Assembly: GCF_003149105.1 (NCBI RefSeq)
Contig: NZ_QGDS01000009.1
Location: 101,327-165,326 of the forward strand
Direction of reading: 5' to 3'
DNA from: Faecalicatena contorta
GTDB lineage: Bacteria; Bacillota; Clostridia; Lachnospirales; Lachnospiraceae
DNA length: 64,000 nt
The notes below the pieces were generated by a model. That model saw nothing but the letters and a program-made list of their open reading frames with translations. It did no database searches and was not told the DNA's origin. The position numbers were made by a program, and so were the translations under genes. This document shows positions 57,410 to 64,000 of this stretch, piece by piece; within the stretch, counting starts at the first letter, position 1, and the number at the start of each line of letters is the position of its first letter.

Positions 57410-58390
57410 ATGGAAGTAAGAGAAATTATTGAGAACATTGTGAAAGAAAAACAAGCTGCCGGAGGTATTCAAAATGTAATTTGGATTGCCGCAGGCGGCT
57501 CCCATGGAGGAAACTATCCGGCACAGTATTTTATGGACAGAGAATCAAAAACAATCCGCTCGCAGATGTTTACAAGCAATGAATTCGTATATGCACCCCC
57601 GAAATTTGCAGGTGTAAATACACTTGCAGTCATTTGTTCCATGAGAGGAACACAGGAAACCTGTGTGGCGGCTCAGGTGGCGAAAGATCTGGGGGCTGCA
57701 ACCATCGGACTTTATGTACAGGAATCTCAATTGACAGAGACATGCGATTATAATGTAAAATATGACAGCATTATGTTCGATGAAAGTGACCAGGGGAATA
57801 CAAACGCGGCTCTTGGGATGAAGATTGCAATGACATTAGTGGATGTGACAGAGGGATATGAACACTATAATGATGCTATGGCAGCATTTGAACTGATTGA
57901 TCCAATCTACCGGGATGCGGTTGCCTATGCAGCTCCCCTTGCAGAAAAATGGGCTAAAGTAAACAGGACTGAGAAGTGTATTACAGTGATGGGAAGCGGT
58001 CCTTCCTATGCAGCAGCATACATTTTTTCTATATGCAACATTATGGAGATGCTTCAGATTCAGTCACCTACGATTAATTGCTGTGAATTTTTCCACGGAC
58101 CATTTGAAGTGCTGGATAAAGATGACTCGGTATTCCTGCTCGTATCGGAAGGCAGGGTACGCCCTGCGGATGAAAGAGTCATAAAGTTCCTGAGGCAGTA
58201 TGGAGGGGACAAAGTATATATTCTGGATGCAAAAGAGCTGGGAATTAGCAGGTTTAAGGATTCCGTGAGTGAGTATTTTAATCATATGCTGTTCTCACCG
58301 GTTCTCAACAATGTTTATATGAAACAGCTCTCCAAATCGACAAAGGTGGATTATATGACCAGAAGATATATGTGGAAAGTAGAATATTAA
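57410..58390 (+). CDS. frlB: SIS-domain deglycase, probable fructoselysine-6-phosphate deglycase
   Basis: 326 residues. Two SIS domains are seen: the first with WIAAGGSHGGNYPAQYFMDRESKTIRSQMFTSNEFVYAPP and VICSMRGTQETCVAAQVAKDLGAATIGLYV, the second with CITVMGSGPSYAAAYIFSICNIMEMLQIQSPTINCCEFFHGPFEVLD, where the Glu and His are the usual catalytic residues. It would split the phosphorylated Amadori product into glucose 6-phosphate and the free amino acid. I chose ATG 57410 with TTAGGAGAGG upstream. The released lysine or other amino acid could be used elsewhere. Confidence 0.86.
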   Translation: MEVREIIENIVKEKQAAGGIQNVIWIAAGGSHGGNYPAQYFMDRESKTIRSQMFTSNEFVYAPPKFAGVNTLAVICSMRGTQETCVAAQVAKDLGAATIGLYVQESQLTETCDYNVKYDSIMFDESDQGNTNAALGMKIAMTLVDVTEGYEHYNDAMAAFELIDPIYRDAVAYAAPLAEKWAKVNRTEKCITVMGSGPSYAAAYIFSICNIMEMLQIQSPTINCCEFFHGPFEVLDKDDSVFLLVSEGRVRPADERVIKFLRQYGGDKVYILDAKELGISRFKDSVSEYFNHMLFSPVLNNVYMKQLSKSTKVDYMTRRYMWKVEY

Positions 58391-58409
58391 AAAATTATTA
58401 TGATTCAGG

Positions 58410-58435
58410 GGATATGCCAGGGCATATCCTTTTTT
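58410..58435 (+). terminator. Terminator of the frl operon
   Basis: GGATATG and CATATCC form the stem (inner CCAGGG loop), followed by six T residues. Confidence 0.85.
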
Positions 58436-58561
58436 AATATACTGGGAAACTACATTTCCCAGTATATTAAACCCTCCGGGAGATGTGCATTGCAAGCAAA
58501 AGGGAGATGGCCGCTAAAGCAGCCGCGCTTCGCTGCAAGAGTCTGGTAAGCCAGACTCTTT
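58435..58561 (+). repeat. Dispersed hairpin repeat, copy B
   Basis: It begins at the last T of the frl terminator with a perfect 15-bp hairpin (TAATATACTGGGAAA, loop CTACA, reverse complement). Next come CCTCCGGGAGATGTGCATTG, AAAAGGGAGATGG, a GC-rich hairpin region (CCGCTAAAGCAGCCGCGCTT) and the closing hairpin AAGAGTCTGG/CCAGACTCTT. Box order equals copy A. It is non-coding. The remaining 180 bases to the next gene hold no further clear feature. Confidence 0.75.
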
Positions 58562-58742
58562 ATTCCAATTGGTGTTATTTTCTACATGATTTCTTGAAAA
58601 GTGTGTTGTGAACTTGTTTCATTTCAAGTATAATTACTTTAATGTTTCAAAAAGAGGCGTTTTCCGACAGCGTCTGTCAATCTCGGGCAGAACGGGAATT
58701 CCCGTAAAAACATATGCATAGCATGATAAGAAAGAGAGTACT

Positions 58743-59372
58743 ATGAACTGGACAGATAACATAGTTATGAGGGCTTTAGGCAGGATCTGCGATTTTATAC
58801 TGCTGAATATCCTGTGGGTGATATGCTCAATTCCGTTTTTTACAATTGGGGCGTCAACAGCTGCATTATATACAGTAATGTTGAAGATCGTTAAAAATGA
58901 AGAAGGTTATATCGTAAGGGGATTCATCAGTGCATTCAAAGAAAACTTTAAAAAGAGTACTATAATATGGTTGATTTTAGCAGTTATAGGAATTACAATC
59001 GGAGTTGATTTGAGGCTGGTTCTTGAGATGGAATCTACGATGCGCACAGTATTTCAGGCCATTTTCACCGTGCTTGGAATTGTCTGGCTGTGTGTAGTAA
59101 TCTATGTATTCCCACTGACAGCACGCTACGAGAGCACCATCAGGAACACTTTTAAGAATGCACTGCTGTTGTGTGTGGCAAAGCTGCCTTATACAGTACT
59201 TATGGCAGTGATAACAGCGGGGCCTGTTATTCTTACCTTGCTGAATGGGAGCACGCTGCTGGCAGGCTTGCCGCTGTGGATTGTAGTTGGTGTATCGCTG
59301 GTTGCATGGCTGAACTCGCTTTTGCTGCGCAAGGTTTTTGAAATATTCCATACTGACGAGAAACAGCAGTAA
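58743..59372 (+). CDS. YesL-family (DUF624) membrane protein
   Basis: 209 residues with about five membrane segments. The family start is visible: MRALGRICDFILLNILWVICSIPFFTIGASTAALYTVMLKIV. YesL proteins are commonly encoded with CUT1 sugar ABC importers, but their function is not established. Here it follows the frl operon after a terminator and repeat, so it is a separate unit. RBS GAAAGAGAG. Confidence 0.85.
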   Translation: MNWTDNIVMRALGRICDFILLNILWVICSIPFFTIGASTAALYTVMLKIVKNEEGYIVRGFISAFKENFKKSTIIWLILAVIGITIGVDLRLVLEMESTMRTVFQAIFTVLGIVWLCVVIYVFPLTARYESTIRNTFKNALLLCVAKLPYTVLMAVITAGPVILTLLNGSTLLAGLPLWIVVGVSLVAWLNSLLLRKVFEIFHTDEKQQ

Positions 59373-59451
59373 ATAGATTTGGTTATAGGAGTCTGTGTAA
59401 AAGGCGCTCGGATATGGTTAGAAATTTAGATAAACACAGGAGGAACTGGGG

Positions 59452-60033
59452 ATGAATGTTTTAGAGGAACGGATTTTAAAGGATGGAATTGTTAAGGAAG
59501 GGAATGTACTTAAAGTTGACAGCTTCCTGAACCATCAGATGGATATTGATTTATTTGATGAAATGGGGAAGGAGTTTAAAAGACGTTTTGCAGACAAACC
59601 AATTAATAAGATTCTAACGATTGAGGCATCTGGTATCGGGATTGCATGTATTGTGGCGCGGCAGTTTAAAGTTCCGGTTGTATTTGCCAAAAAGTCACAG
59701 AGCATCAACCTGGAAGGGGAAATGTACGTGGCGGAGGTGGAATCTTTTACACATAAATGCCAAAATAATGTGATTGTAGCTCAGAAGTTTTTGTCAGACA
59801 GGGATCATGTACTGATTATTGATGATTTTCTGGCAAATGGATGTGCACTTCAGGGGCTGATTCAGATTGTCCAGTCTGCCGGTGCTACGGTAGAAGGAAT
59901 TGGGATTGCCATTGAGAAGGGGTTCCAGTCCGGGGGACGCAGTATACGGAATCTGGGATTCCAACTGGAGTCTCTTGCAATTGTGGATAAGATGAATGCG
60001 GAAACCGGAGAAATTAAATTCCGTGAGCAATAA
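59452..60033 (+). CDS. xpt: Xanthine phosphoribosyltransferase
   Basis: 193 residues, the usual length. It has the PRPP motif [27 protein letters not shown] and [58 protein letters not shown] is the family's N-terminus. It salvages xanthine to XMP. The 80-base leader (59373-59451) contains no purine riboswitch that I can recognise, although many Firmicute xpt genes have one. RBS AGGAGGAAC. Confidence 0.93.
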   Translation: MNVLEERILKDGIVKEGNVLKVDSFLNHQMDIDLFDEMGKEFKRRFADKPINKILTIEASGIGIACIVARQFKVPVVFAKKSQSINLEGEMYVAEVESFTHKCQNNVIVAQKFLSDRDHVLIIDDFLANGCALQGLIQIVQSAGATVEGIGIAIEKGFQSGGRSIRNLGFQLESLAIVDKMNAETGEIKFREQ

Positions 60034-60084
60034 AGGTGAAATTGTAACTGATGTCAATGATTATACCGGTAGAGAGGTTTTATT

Positions 60085-60759
60085 GTGAATCATTATTTTC
60101 AGCCACCAATATGTGGGCTTGTCTTTGATATGGATGGGCTCATTTTCAATTCAGAAAGGGTTGTCCAGCGCTCATGGGACTGGGCAGGGGAAGTATTGGG
60201 ATTCCCTCAGCTTGGAGAGCAAATCTACCATACAATTGGGTTTAATGCAAAGAGACGTGAGGTATTTTTCCGGGAAACGGTAAGCCCGGATTTCCCGATG
60301 GATGATTTTAATATACTGACCCGCAAGAGATACCGGGAAATCATAGAGGGAGAAGGCTTGGAGAAAAAGCCGGGAGTAGAGGAACTGCTGGCATATGCCT
60401 CAGAAGGAGGATACAAGATAGCACTTGCCACATCTTCCAGCAGCGGTCATGCAGGCAGACTGATGGAAGAGCAGGGTCTTTTAAAATATTTTAACAGTGC
60501 TGTTTTTGGTGATATGGTAACGGAAGGAAAACCAAACCCTGAGATTTACCAGAAAGCATGTCAGGGACTTGGAGTCTCTCCGGCTAACGCTCTGGCACTG
60601 GAAGATTCTCCTTCTGGCATCCGGTCTGCTGCGGCGGCTGGCATGCGTGCAATCATGATACCTGATCTGGTAGAGCCTGATGAGCAGGTATTGGAACTGG
60701 CATGGCGGCGGTATGACAGTCTTTTTGATGTTCTGAGTCTGTTGAAAGAGGGAAAGTAA
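60085..60759 (+). CDS. HAD-family phosphatase (beta-phosphoglucomutase-like)
   Basis: 224 residues. Motif I is LVFDMDGLIFNSE, motif II IALATSSSSGHAG, motif III GKPNPEIYQKA and motif IV ALEDSPSGIRSAAAAGMRAIMIPD. It resembles the PGMB/phosphatase group; the substrate is unknown. The start is GTG 60085 with AGAGAGG upstream. It is 12 bases before the exonuclease gene, suggesting one transcript from xpt onward. Confidence 0.88.
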   Translation: MNHYFQPPICGLVFDMDGLIFNSERVVQRSWDWAGEVLGFPQLGEQIYHTIGFNAKRREVFFRETVSPDFPMDDFNILTRKRYREIIEGEGLEKKPGVEELLAYASEGGYKIALATSSSSGHAGRLMEEQGLLKYFNSAVFGDMVTEGKPNPEIYQKACQGLGVSPANALALEDSPSGIRSAAAAGMRAIMIPDLVEPDEQVLELAWRRYDSLFDVLSLLKEGK

Positions 60760-60771
60760 CAGGAGATACAT

Positions 60772-61473
60772 ATGCTGAAATCATATATTGCCTTTGATGT
60801 GGAGACAACTGGGCTGAACCCGGAGGAAAATGAGATTATAGAAATAGGAGCGCTCAAGGTACGCGGAGGGAAAGTACAGGAGCGGTTCATGGAATTTATC
60901 CGCCCGGAAGAAATGATATCCTCTGCTATTACAAGATTAACCGGGATTACCAATGAGATGGTGGAGAACGCGAGAGGCAGGGGAGAAGTGATTTCCGAGT
61001 TTCTTGAGTTTTGCGGGGATGATATTCTGATTGGACATAATGTCATCTTTGATTACAGCTTCGTGAAAGTCAGCGCGTTGGCGGAAGGTCTGTTTTTTGA
61101 GAGGGCGGGAATCGATACACTGAAAATTGCCCGGAAAGTACATAAAGATATGGAGTCTAAAAGTCTTGGGAACCTGTGCAATTATTACAACATTGAAAAT
61201 AATGCTGCCCACCGGGCCTATCATGATGCTCTTGCCACTGCAAAGCTGTATCAGACATTGTCTCATTATTTTGAAGAAAAGGAGCCAAAGCTTTTTCAGC
61301 CCGTACAGCTAAATTATAAACAGAAAAAAGTAGTGCCCGCCAGTCAGAAACAAATAGAGTTTCTGAAAAGGTTAATGCGTAATCATGGACTAGAAGTAAC
61401 GTGGAGTCCTGAGACCATTACAAAAAATGAGGCGTCAAAACTGATAGACAATATACTAAACGGAGGGAAGTAA
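60772..61473 (+). CDS. DEDDh 3'-5' exonuclease (DnaQ-like)
   Basis: 233 residues. ExoI is AFDVETTGLNPEENEIIEIGA (Asp, Glu), ExoII LIGHNVIFDYSFV (Asp) and ExoIII HRAYHDALATAKLY (His, Asp), so all four acidic residues and the His are present. The C-terminal about 50 residues (PASQKQIEFLKRLMRNHGLEVTW...NEASKLIDNIL) form a small extra helical domain seen in stand-alone DnaQ-like nucleases of clostridia. It may proofread or process DNA/RNA ends. RBS AGGAGA. Confidence 0.9.
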   Translation: MLKSYIAFDVETTGLNPEENEIIEIGALKVRGGKVQERFMEFIRPEEMISSAITRLTGITNEMVENARGRGEVISEFLEFCGDDILIGHNVIFDYSFVKVSALAEGLFFERAGIDTLKIARKVHKDMESKSLGNLCNYYNIENNAAHRAYHDALATAKLYQTLSHYFEEKEPKLFQPVQLNYKQKKVVPASQKQIEFLKRLMRNHGLEVTWSPETITKNEASKLIDNILNGGK

Positions 61474-61474
61474 A

Positions 61475-61751
61475 GTGCCTTATCCAAGGAAACAAAAATA
61501 GCCCTTGCTAAGGGCTCTGCACTGGCACAGACTGCCCTGTAGGTGTTGCCACACAGGACCCGGAATTAAAGGAGCGTTTCAAAACAGAAGCGGCAGCAAA
61601 GAGAGTTGGAAATTTCCTGAACTGTAGCTTTGAAGAACTAAAAACCTTTGGAAGAATAAACGGCCATACAGATATCCATGATTTGAGTACAGAGGATTTA
61701 TGTACAATTAACAGTGAAGTTTCAGAGCATTCAGATATTTCTCATGCATAG
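61475..61751 (+). pseudogene. Decayed C-terminus of an FMN-binding glutamate-synthase-like protein
   Basis: From 61533 a frame reads CPVGVATQDPELKERF, then ERA-like KRVGNFLNCSFEELKTFGR and INGHTDIHDLSTEDL, to a stop at 61751. CP-G-ATQDPEL, the EELK...G...HDLS layout is the tail of archaeal-type GltB/GOGAT FMN proteins. Just upstream, in another frame, KIALAKGSALAQTAL resembles the preceding ALALGAD helix. The rest of the approximately 500-residue protein is absent, and frames are broken, so it is a remnant. Confidence 0.7.
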
Positions 61752-61760
61752 AAAAGTGAT

Positions 61761-61793
61761 AAATTGAAAAGGGCCAGGCACGTTTCAATTTTT
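61761..61793 (+). terminator. Weak hairpin terminator after the remnant
   Basis: AAATTGAAA pairs with TTTCAATTT over a 13-base loop that reads AGGGCCAGGCACG, followed by more T residues. Confidence 0.5.
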
Positions 61794-61824
61794 TCTGCAT
61801 ATCCTAGGCAGAGGAGGCGATGCT

Positions 61825-62343
61825 ATGTCTATAATAGAGGAGTTTAACGGAACACCAGCGGCATATGCCGAGGTAAGGGGCTCGGAAAGATATCCTGAAA
61901 TATATGGGATGGTGTATTTTTTTGATGAGGGCAGAGGAACTGTCGTGCTGGCGGAGATCTACAATCTGCCAGATGAAGATGCGGGAAACGTAGGTAAGTT
62001 CTTTGGATTTCATATCCATGAAGGAAGTACATGCACAGGGCCTTCAAACGACCCATTTGCTGATACATTGATTCATTATAGTCCGGAATATGCGGAACAT
62101 CCCCAGCACGTGGGAGATCTGCCGGTGATTCTTTCCTCCAATGGTATGTCATGGATAGCAGTATATACCGGAAGATTTATTCCTGAGCAGGTGATTGGCA
62201 GAACTATAGTGGTTCACGACCACCCCGATGATTTCAGGTCTCAGCCTTTTGGCCATGCCGGGGAAAAAATAGCATGCGGCGAAATCAAAAGGTGGGGAAC
62301 TCAATTTACTGCAAATATCCTAGGTGAACCGATAATTCCTTAA
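61825..62343 (+). CDS. Cu/Zn superoxide dismutase-family protein without signal peptide
   Basis: 172 residues. The metal site looks complete: FHIHEGSTC (two Cu His and the disulfide Cys), IHYSP (bridging His), EHPQHVGDLP (two Zn His and Asp), VVHDHPDDF (Cu His), and KIACGEI (second Cys with a Lys where the channel Arg usually is). There is no signal peptide or lipobox, so the protein is cytoplasmic, which is unusual as most bacterial SodC are exported. Relatives occur in clostridia. RBS AGGAGG. It could protect from O2, or serve as a metal-binding paralogue. Confidence 0.85.
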   Translation: MSIIEEFNGTPAAYAEVRGSERYPEIYGMVYFFDEGRGTVVLAEIYNLPDEDAGNVGKFFGFHIHEGSTCTGPSNDPFADTLIHYSPEYAEHPQHVGDLPVILSSNGMSWIAVYTGRFIPEQVIGRTIVVHDHPDDFRSQPFGHAGEKIACGEIKRWGTQFTANILGEPIIP

Positions 62344-62468
62344 AATACTAAAAGTTGAATTATCTTTTCTGGCATATACAATTGCTGGATATTACAGTAA
62401 GAGACCTGATTTCCAGAAGTGATGCGCATGCAGAATAAATACAGAAGCAATTTATAACTTTATCAACG

Positions 62469-62503
62469 AACAGCCCGGAATCCGGTAAGGACATCGGGCT
62501 GTT
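62469..62503 (+). terminator. Possible terminator after the SOD-family gene
   Basis: AACAGCCCG and CGGGCTGTT form a 9-bp stem with a 17-base loop. The T-run is poor (GTTATG), so termination may be partial. Nothing else is seen between 62344 and 62573. Confidence 0.5.
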
Positions 62504-62573
62504 GTTATGCTGCAATTTAACGGTCTGAATAGAAAGGCATATACTGTTATAAAAAGCGTATTAATGGTGAAGT

Positions 62574-62930
62574 ATGGAAACAGAACGTTATTTAATTTCA
62601 TTTGTGGGACTTGACCCGAATTATTACACAATAGATATCCTTGCTGACATTTGGGAGGTAAGCGCAATCAGAATCTATGAAGAAACAGGCATTTATGTTT
62701 CAGGGGAAATAGAAGAAAAGCATTTTGTCAGTCGGAAAATGGATGATGTACCTATTAGTAATTTGTTGTTTGTAGTTGAAAGTAAAAGATTTCCTACTGA
62801 AATAGAAGATAGACAGGAATACTGGAATGCTTATAAAGCGGTTGTTGAGGAGGTTAGATATAGATTGGGAAATCCCAGGATGGATTTAACAATAGAGGAT
62901 ATTGATATGACCCATTTTGAAAAAATCTAA
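62574..62930 (+). CDS. Small protein of unknown function
   Basis: 118 residues, acidic, no signal or membrane segment. RYLISFVGLDPNYYTIDILADI at the start and a C-terminal YWNAYKAVVEEVRYRLGNPRM helix are the main visible features. The beta-start plus an internal 'GEIEEKHF' segment loosely recalls small immunity-type domains (such as DUF4279), but the match is too weak to claim. The ribosome site (GGTGAAG) is poor. It is followed by a 10-bp hairpin TTGAGTGGTA/TACCACTCAA (62933-62957) lacking a T-run. Confidence 0.55.
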   Translation: METERYLISFVGLDPNYYTIDILADIWEVSAIRIYEETGIYVSGEIEEKHFVSRKMDDVPISNLLFVVESKRFPTEIEDRQEYWNAYKAVVEEVRYRLGNPRMDLTIEDIDMTHFEKI

Positions 62931-63017
62931 AGTTGAGTGGTAGAGAGTACCACTCAATCAAAAAAAGTCCAAGTTATTAGGAAAAATCAACATAAATAAA
63001 TCTATTTTACGAATCTT

Positions 63018-63106
63018 TTAACAAAGTAGGCCGAAATATGTTATAATAAATATATATACGATTGAAAAGGGATGAAATTATCATGAAAAATAACTTGTAC
63101 CTGTAA
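63018..63106 (+). promoter_or_regulatory. Promoter and seven-codon leader frame before the CarD-like gene
   Basis: TTAACA (63018-63023), 18 bases and TATAAT (63042-63047) form a promoter. A frame encoding MKNNLYL follows (63083-63106) behind AAAGGGATG. It may be a leader peptide or chance. The rest of the leader contains no strong hairpin. Confidence 0.4.
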
Positions 63107-63163
63107 ATCTAAGATTAATATAATCGCAAACCAAGTTGAAGAAACTTGTGAAAGGAAGTAAAT

Positions 63164-63661
63164 ATGAAAATGAGTACGGGTGAAGTTGTTGTTTACAAAT
63201 ATAAAGGAATGTACAAGGTGGAAGATGTAGGAACCCTGGGATTTTCTTTTGCAGACAGGAAAAAGCAATATTATACATTACAGTCTATTGATAACTCTAC
63301 AGACAGAGCGTATGTTCCGACAGAAGATAAGGTGAATTTAAGAAAACCTGTGAGCAAAGACGAAGTGCTTGATTTAATTCATGAGATGAATGATATTGAA
63401 GTGTTATGGGTTGAGAATGAAAGGACACGTGAGCGCGAATATATGGCATGTATCGCAAATAACAGTCTTAAAGGATGGATGAAAATATTGAAAACACTGA
63501 CCATGCGGGCTGAAAGCAGGGGGAAGATTTCCAGTATGGATAAAAAATATCAGCAATTGACAGAACATGCTCTTTATAGTGAACTTTCTTATGTCCTGGA
63601 TATACCAGTAAATATGGTAAAGAAGTTTCTGCGGGAGGAAAAAGATAAGGAGGGAGTGTAA
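63164..63661 (+). CDS. CarD/CdnL-type RNA-polymerase-interacting regulator
   Basis: 165 residues. The N-terminal RID (TRCF-like) beta domain is STGEVVVYKYKGMYKVEDVGTL with YYTLQSIDNSTDRAYVPTE. The C-terminal half is helical (VLDLIHEMNDIEVLWVENERTREREYMACIANNSLKGWMKILKTL, and a last helix at ALYSELSYVLDIP). CarD proteins bind the RNA polymerase beta subunit and stabilise open promoters. RBS AAAGGAAG. The gene ends three bases before the IS256-type terminal hairpin. Confidence 0.85.
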   Translation: MKMSTGEVVVYKYKGMYKVEDVGTLGFSFADRKKQYYTLQSIDNSTDRAYVPTEDKVNLRKPVSKDEVLDLIHEMNDIEVLWVENERTREREYMACIANNSLKGWMKILKTLTMRAESRGKISSMDKKYQQLTEHALYSELSYVLDIPVNMVKKFLREEKDKEGV

Positions 63662-63663
63662 GA

Positions 63664-63709
63664 TAGAGTGTGTAAGTTCAAAATGAACTTCACACTCTGT
63701 TTTTTTGTC
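63664..63709 (+). repeat. Left end of an IS256-type element / hairpin with T-run
   Basis: AGAGTGTGTAAGTTCA pairs with TGAACTTCACACTCT (one bulge) around AAA, then GTTTTTTT. It lies three bases after the CarD-like stop and about 50 bases before the transposase start. The GAGTGTGTAAGTT string is typical of IS256-type terminal repeats, and the same hairpin could terminate the upstream transcript. The right end is outside the window, so the repeat pair cannot be confirmed. Confidence 0.5.
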
Positions 63710-63756
63710 AGGATATGTTAAACTAAACAACAGAGAAAAGGAAGGATAGAACTACT

Positions 63757-64000
63757 ATGGCAAGAAGAAAACGTGACCCTAAAAAAGATGCACTGGTACA
63801 GGCAATACTGAATCAGTACCAACCGGAAAACGTCGGAGACATGCAGGATGCTTTGAAAGATATCTTCGGCCCTATGTTTGAATCAATGCTTCAGGGAGAA
63901 ATGAAAGATCATCTGGGTTATGAGAGTAATGACCGACAGGAAAAGGAGGGGACAAACCGCAGAAATGGATATTCAGCCAAAACACTAAAAACTTCATTTG
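63757..64000 (+). mobile_element. IS256-family (mutator) transposase, 5' part
   Basis: 81 codons are visible and the frame runs off the window end. KDALVQAILNQYQPENVGDMQDALKDIFGPMFESMLQGEMKDHLGYESND and TNRRNGYSAKTLKT match the N-terminal region of IS256/MULE-type transposases; the catalytic DDE lies beyond the window. RBS AAAGGAAGG. No frame break is seen. Confidence 0.93.

Noticed and set aside
59373..59451. Purine riboswitch upstream of xpt
   Set aside because: The leader is too short and lacks the conserved paired loops; no terminator hairpin is present.
61825..62343. SOD-family protein as a ligand-deficient YojM-like paralogue
   Set aside because: At first the bridging His seemed missing, but aligning IHYSP with the usual GGHxxP region restores all ligands.

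Overview
The window looks like a chromosomal segment of an anaerobic, low-to-moderate GC Firmicute, most likely a gut Lachnospiraceae-type clostridium. This is inferred from purine-rich Shine-Dalgarno sequences (AGGAGG), many lipoprotein sugar-binding proteins and PTS genes, ferredoxin-dependent 2-oxoacid metabolism, an ADP-forming acyl-CoA synthetase, and DUF438/DUF1858/hemerythrin proteins. It is an accessory-rich catabolic stretch with a few housekeeping genes (guaA, glmS, carB, xpt, tRNA-Gly).

Layout. 1-2.1 kb: the 3' end of guaA and an intracellular GH43 glycosidase. 2.3-9.5 kb: a ribose-type sugar ABC importer with a mutarotase, an RpiB-like isomerase and a LacI repressor, marked by TTAAAACGTTTTAA-type operators at both the structural and regulator promoters. 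9.6-23 kb: an IclR regulator and an amino-acid fermentation island. It encodes a Leu/Val-type amino-acid dehydrogenase, a four-subunit 2-oxoacid:ferredoxin oxidoreductase, an ADP-forming acyl-CoA synthetase, two transporters, an M20 amidohydrolase, an acetyltransferase and an aldehyde dehydrogenase. Together these could deliver an amino acid, deaminate it, decarboxylate it to an acyl-CoA plus reduced ferredoxin, and make ATP. 23-26.8 kb: a Crp/Fnr regulator divergent from a DUF438/DUF1858/unknown/hemerythrin redox operon. 27-29.8 kb: a HAD phosphatase, a MITE-like repeat and glmS.

30-35.6 kb: a PTS operon of the mannitol type (EIIA, its own HPr, a SorE-like dehydrogenase, EIICB) with an MtlR-type regulator. 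35.8-41.9 kb: a LacI regulator with two perfect TGAGAACGTTCTCA palindromes, an AnmK-like kinase and a second sugar ABC importer. 42-43.5 kb: a VOC protein and an aldo/keto reductase. 43.6-46.8 kb: carB on the minus strand. 46.9-50.7 kb: a TipAL-like MerR regulator with a 19-bp-spacer promoter, a ferredoxin-type protein divergent from a second Crp/Fnr regulator, and a PurF-like protein without the N-terminal catalytic cysteine.

51-58.4 kb: tRNA-Gly and a complete fructoselysine (Amadori product) locus, with GntR/FrlR, FrlD kinase, an ABC importer, an FrlC-like epimerase and FrlB deglycase. 58.7-64 kb: a YesL-like membrane protein, xpt, a HAD phosphatase, a DEDDh exonuclease, a decayed glutamate-synthase-like remnant, a Cu/Zn SOD-family protein, an unknown small protein, a CarD-like protein and the left part of an IS256-family element.

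The non-coding signals are unusually readable. A dispersed hairpin-rich repeat (copies at about 10.5, 51.3 and 58.4 kb) begins each time at the T-tract of an intrinsic terminator. The two Crp/Fnr paralogues share a TGTTG-N6-CAACA operator. The frl promoter carries tandem 10-bp direct repeats. All database-level identifications are from memory of family motifs; no search was run.
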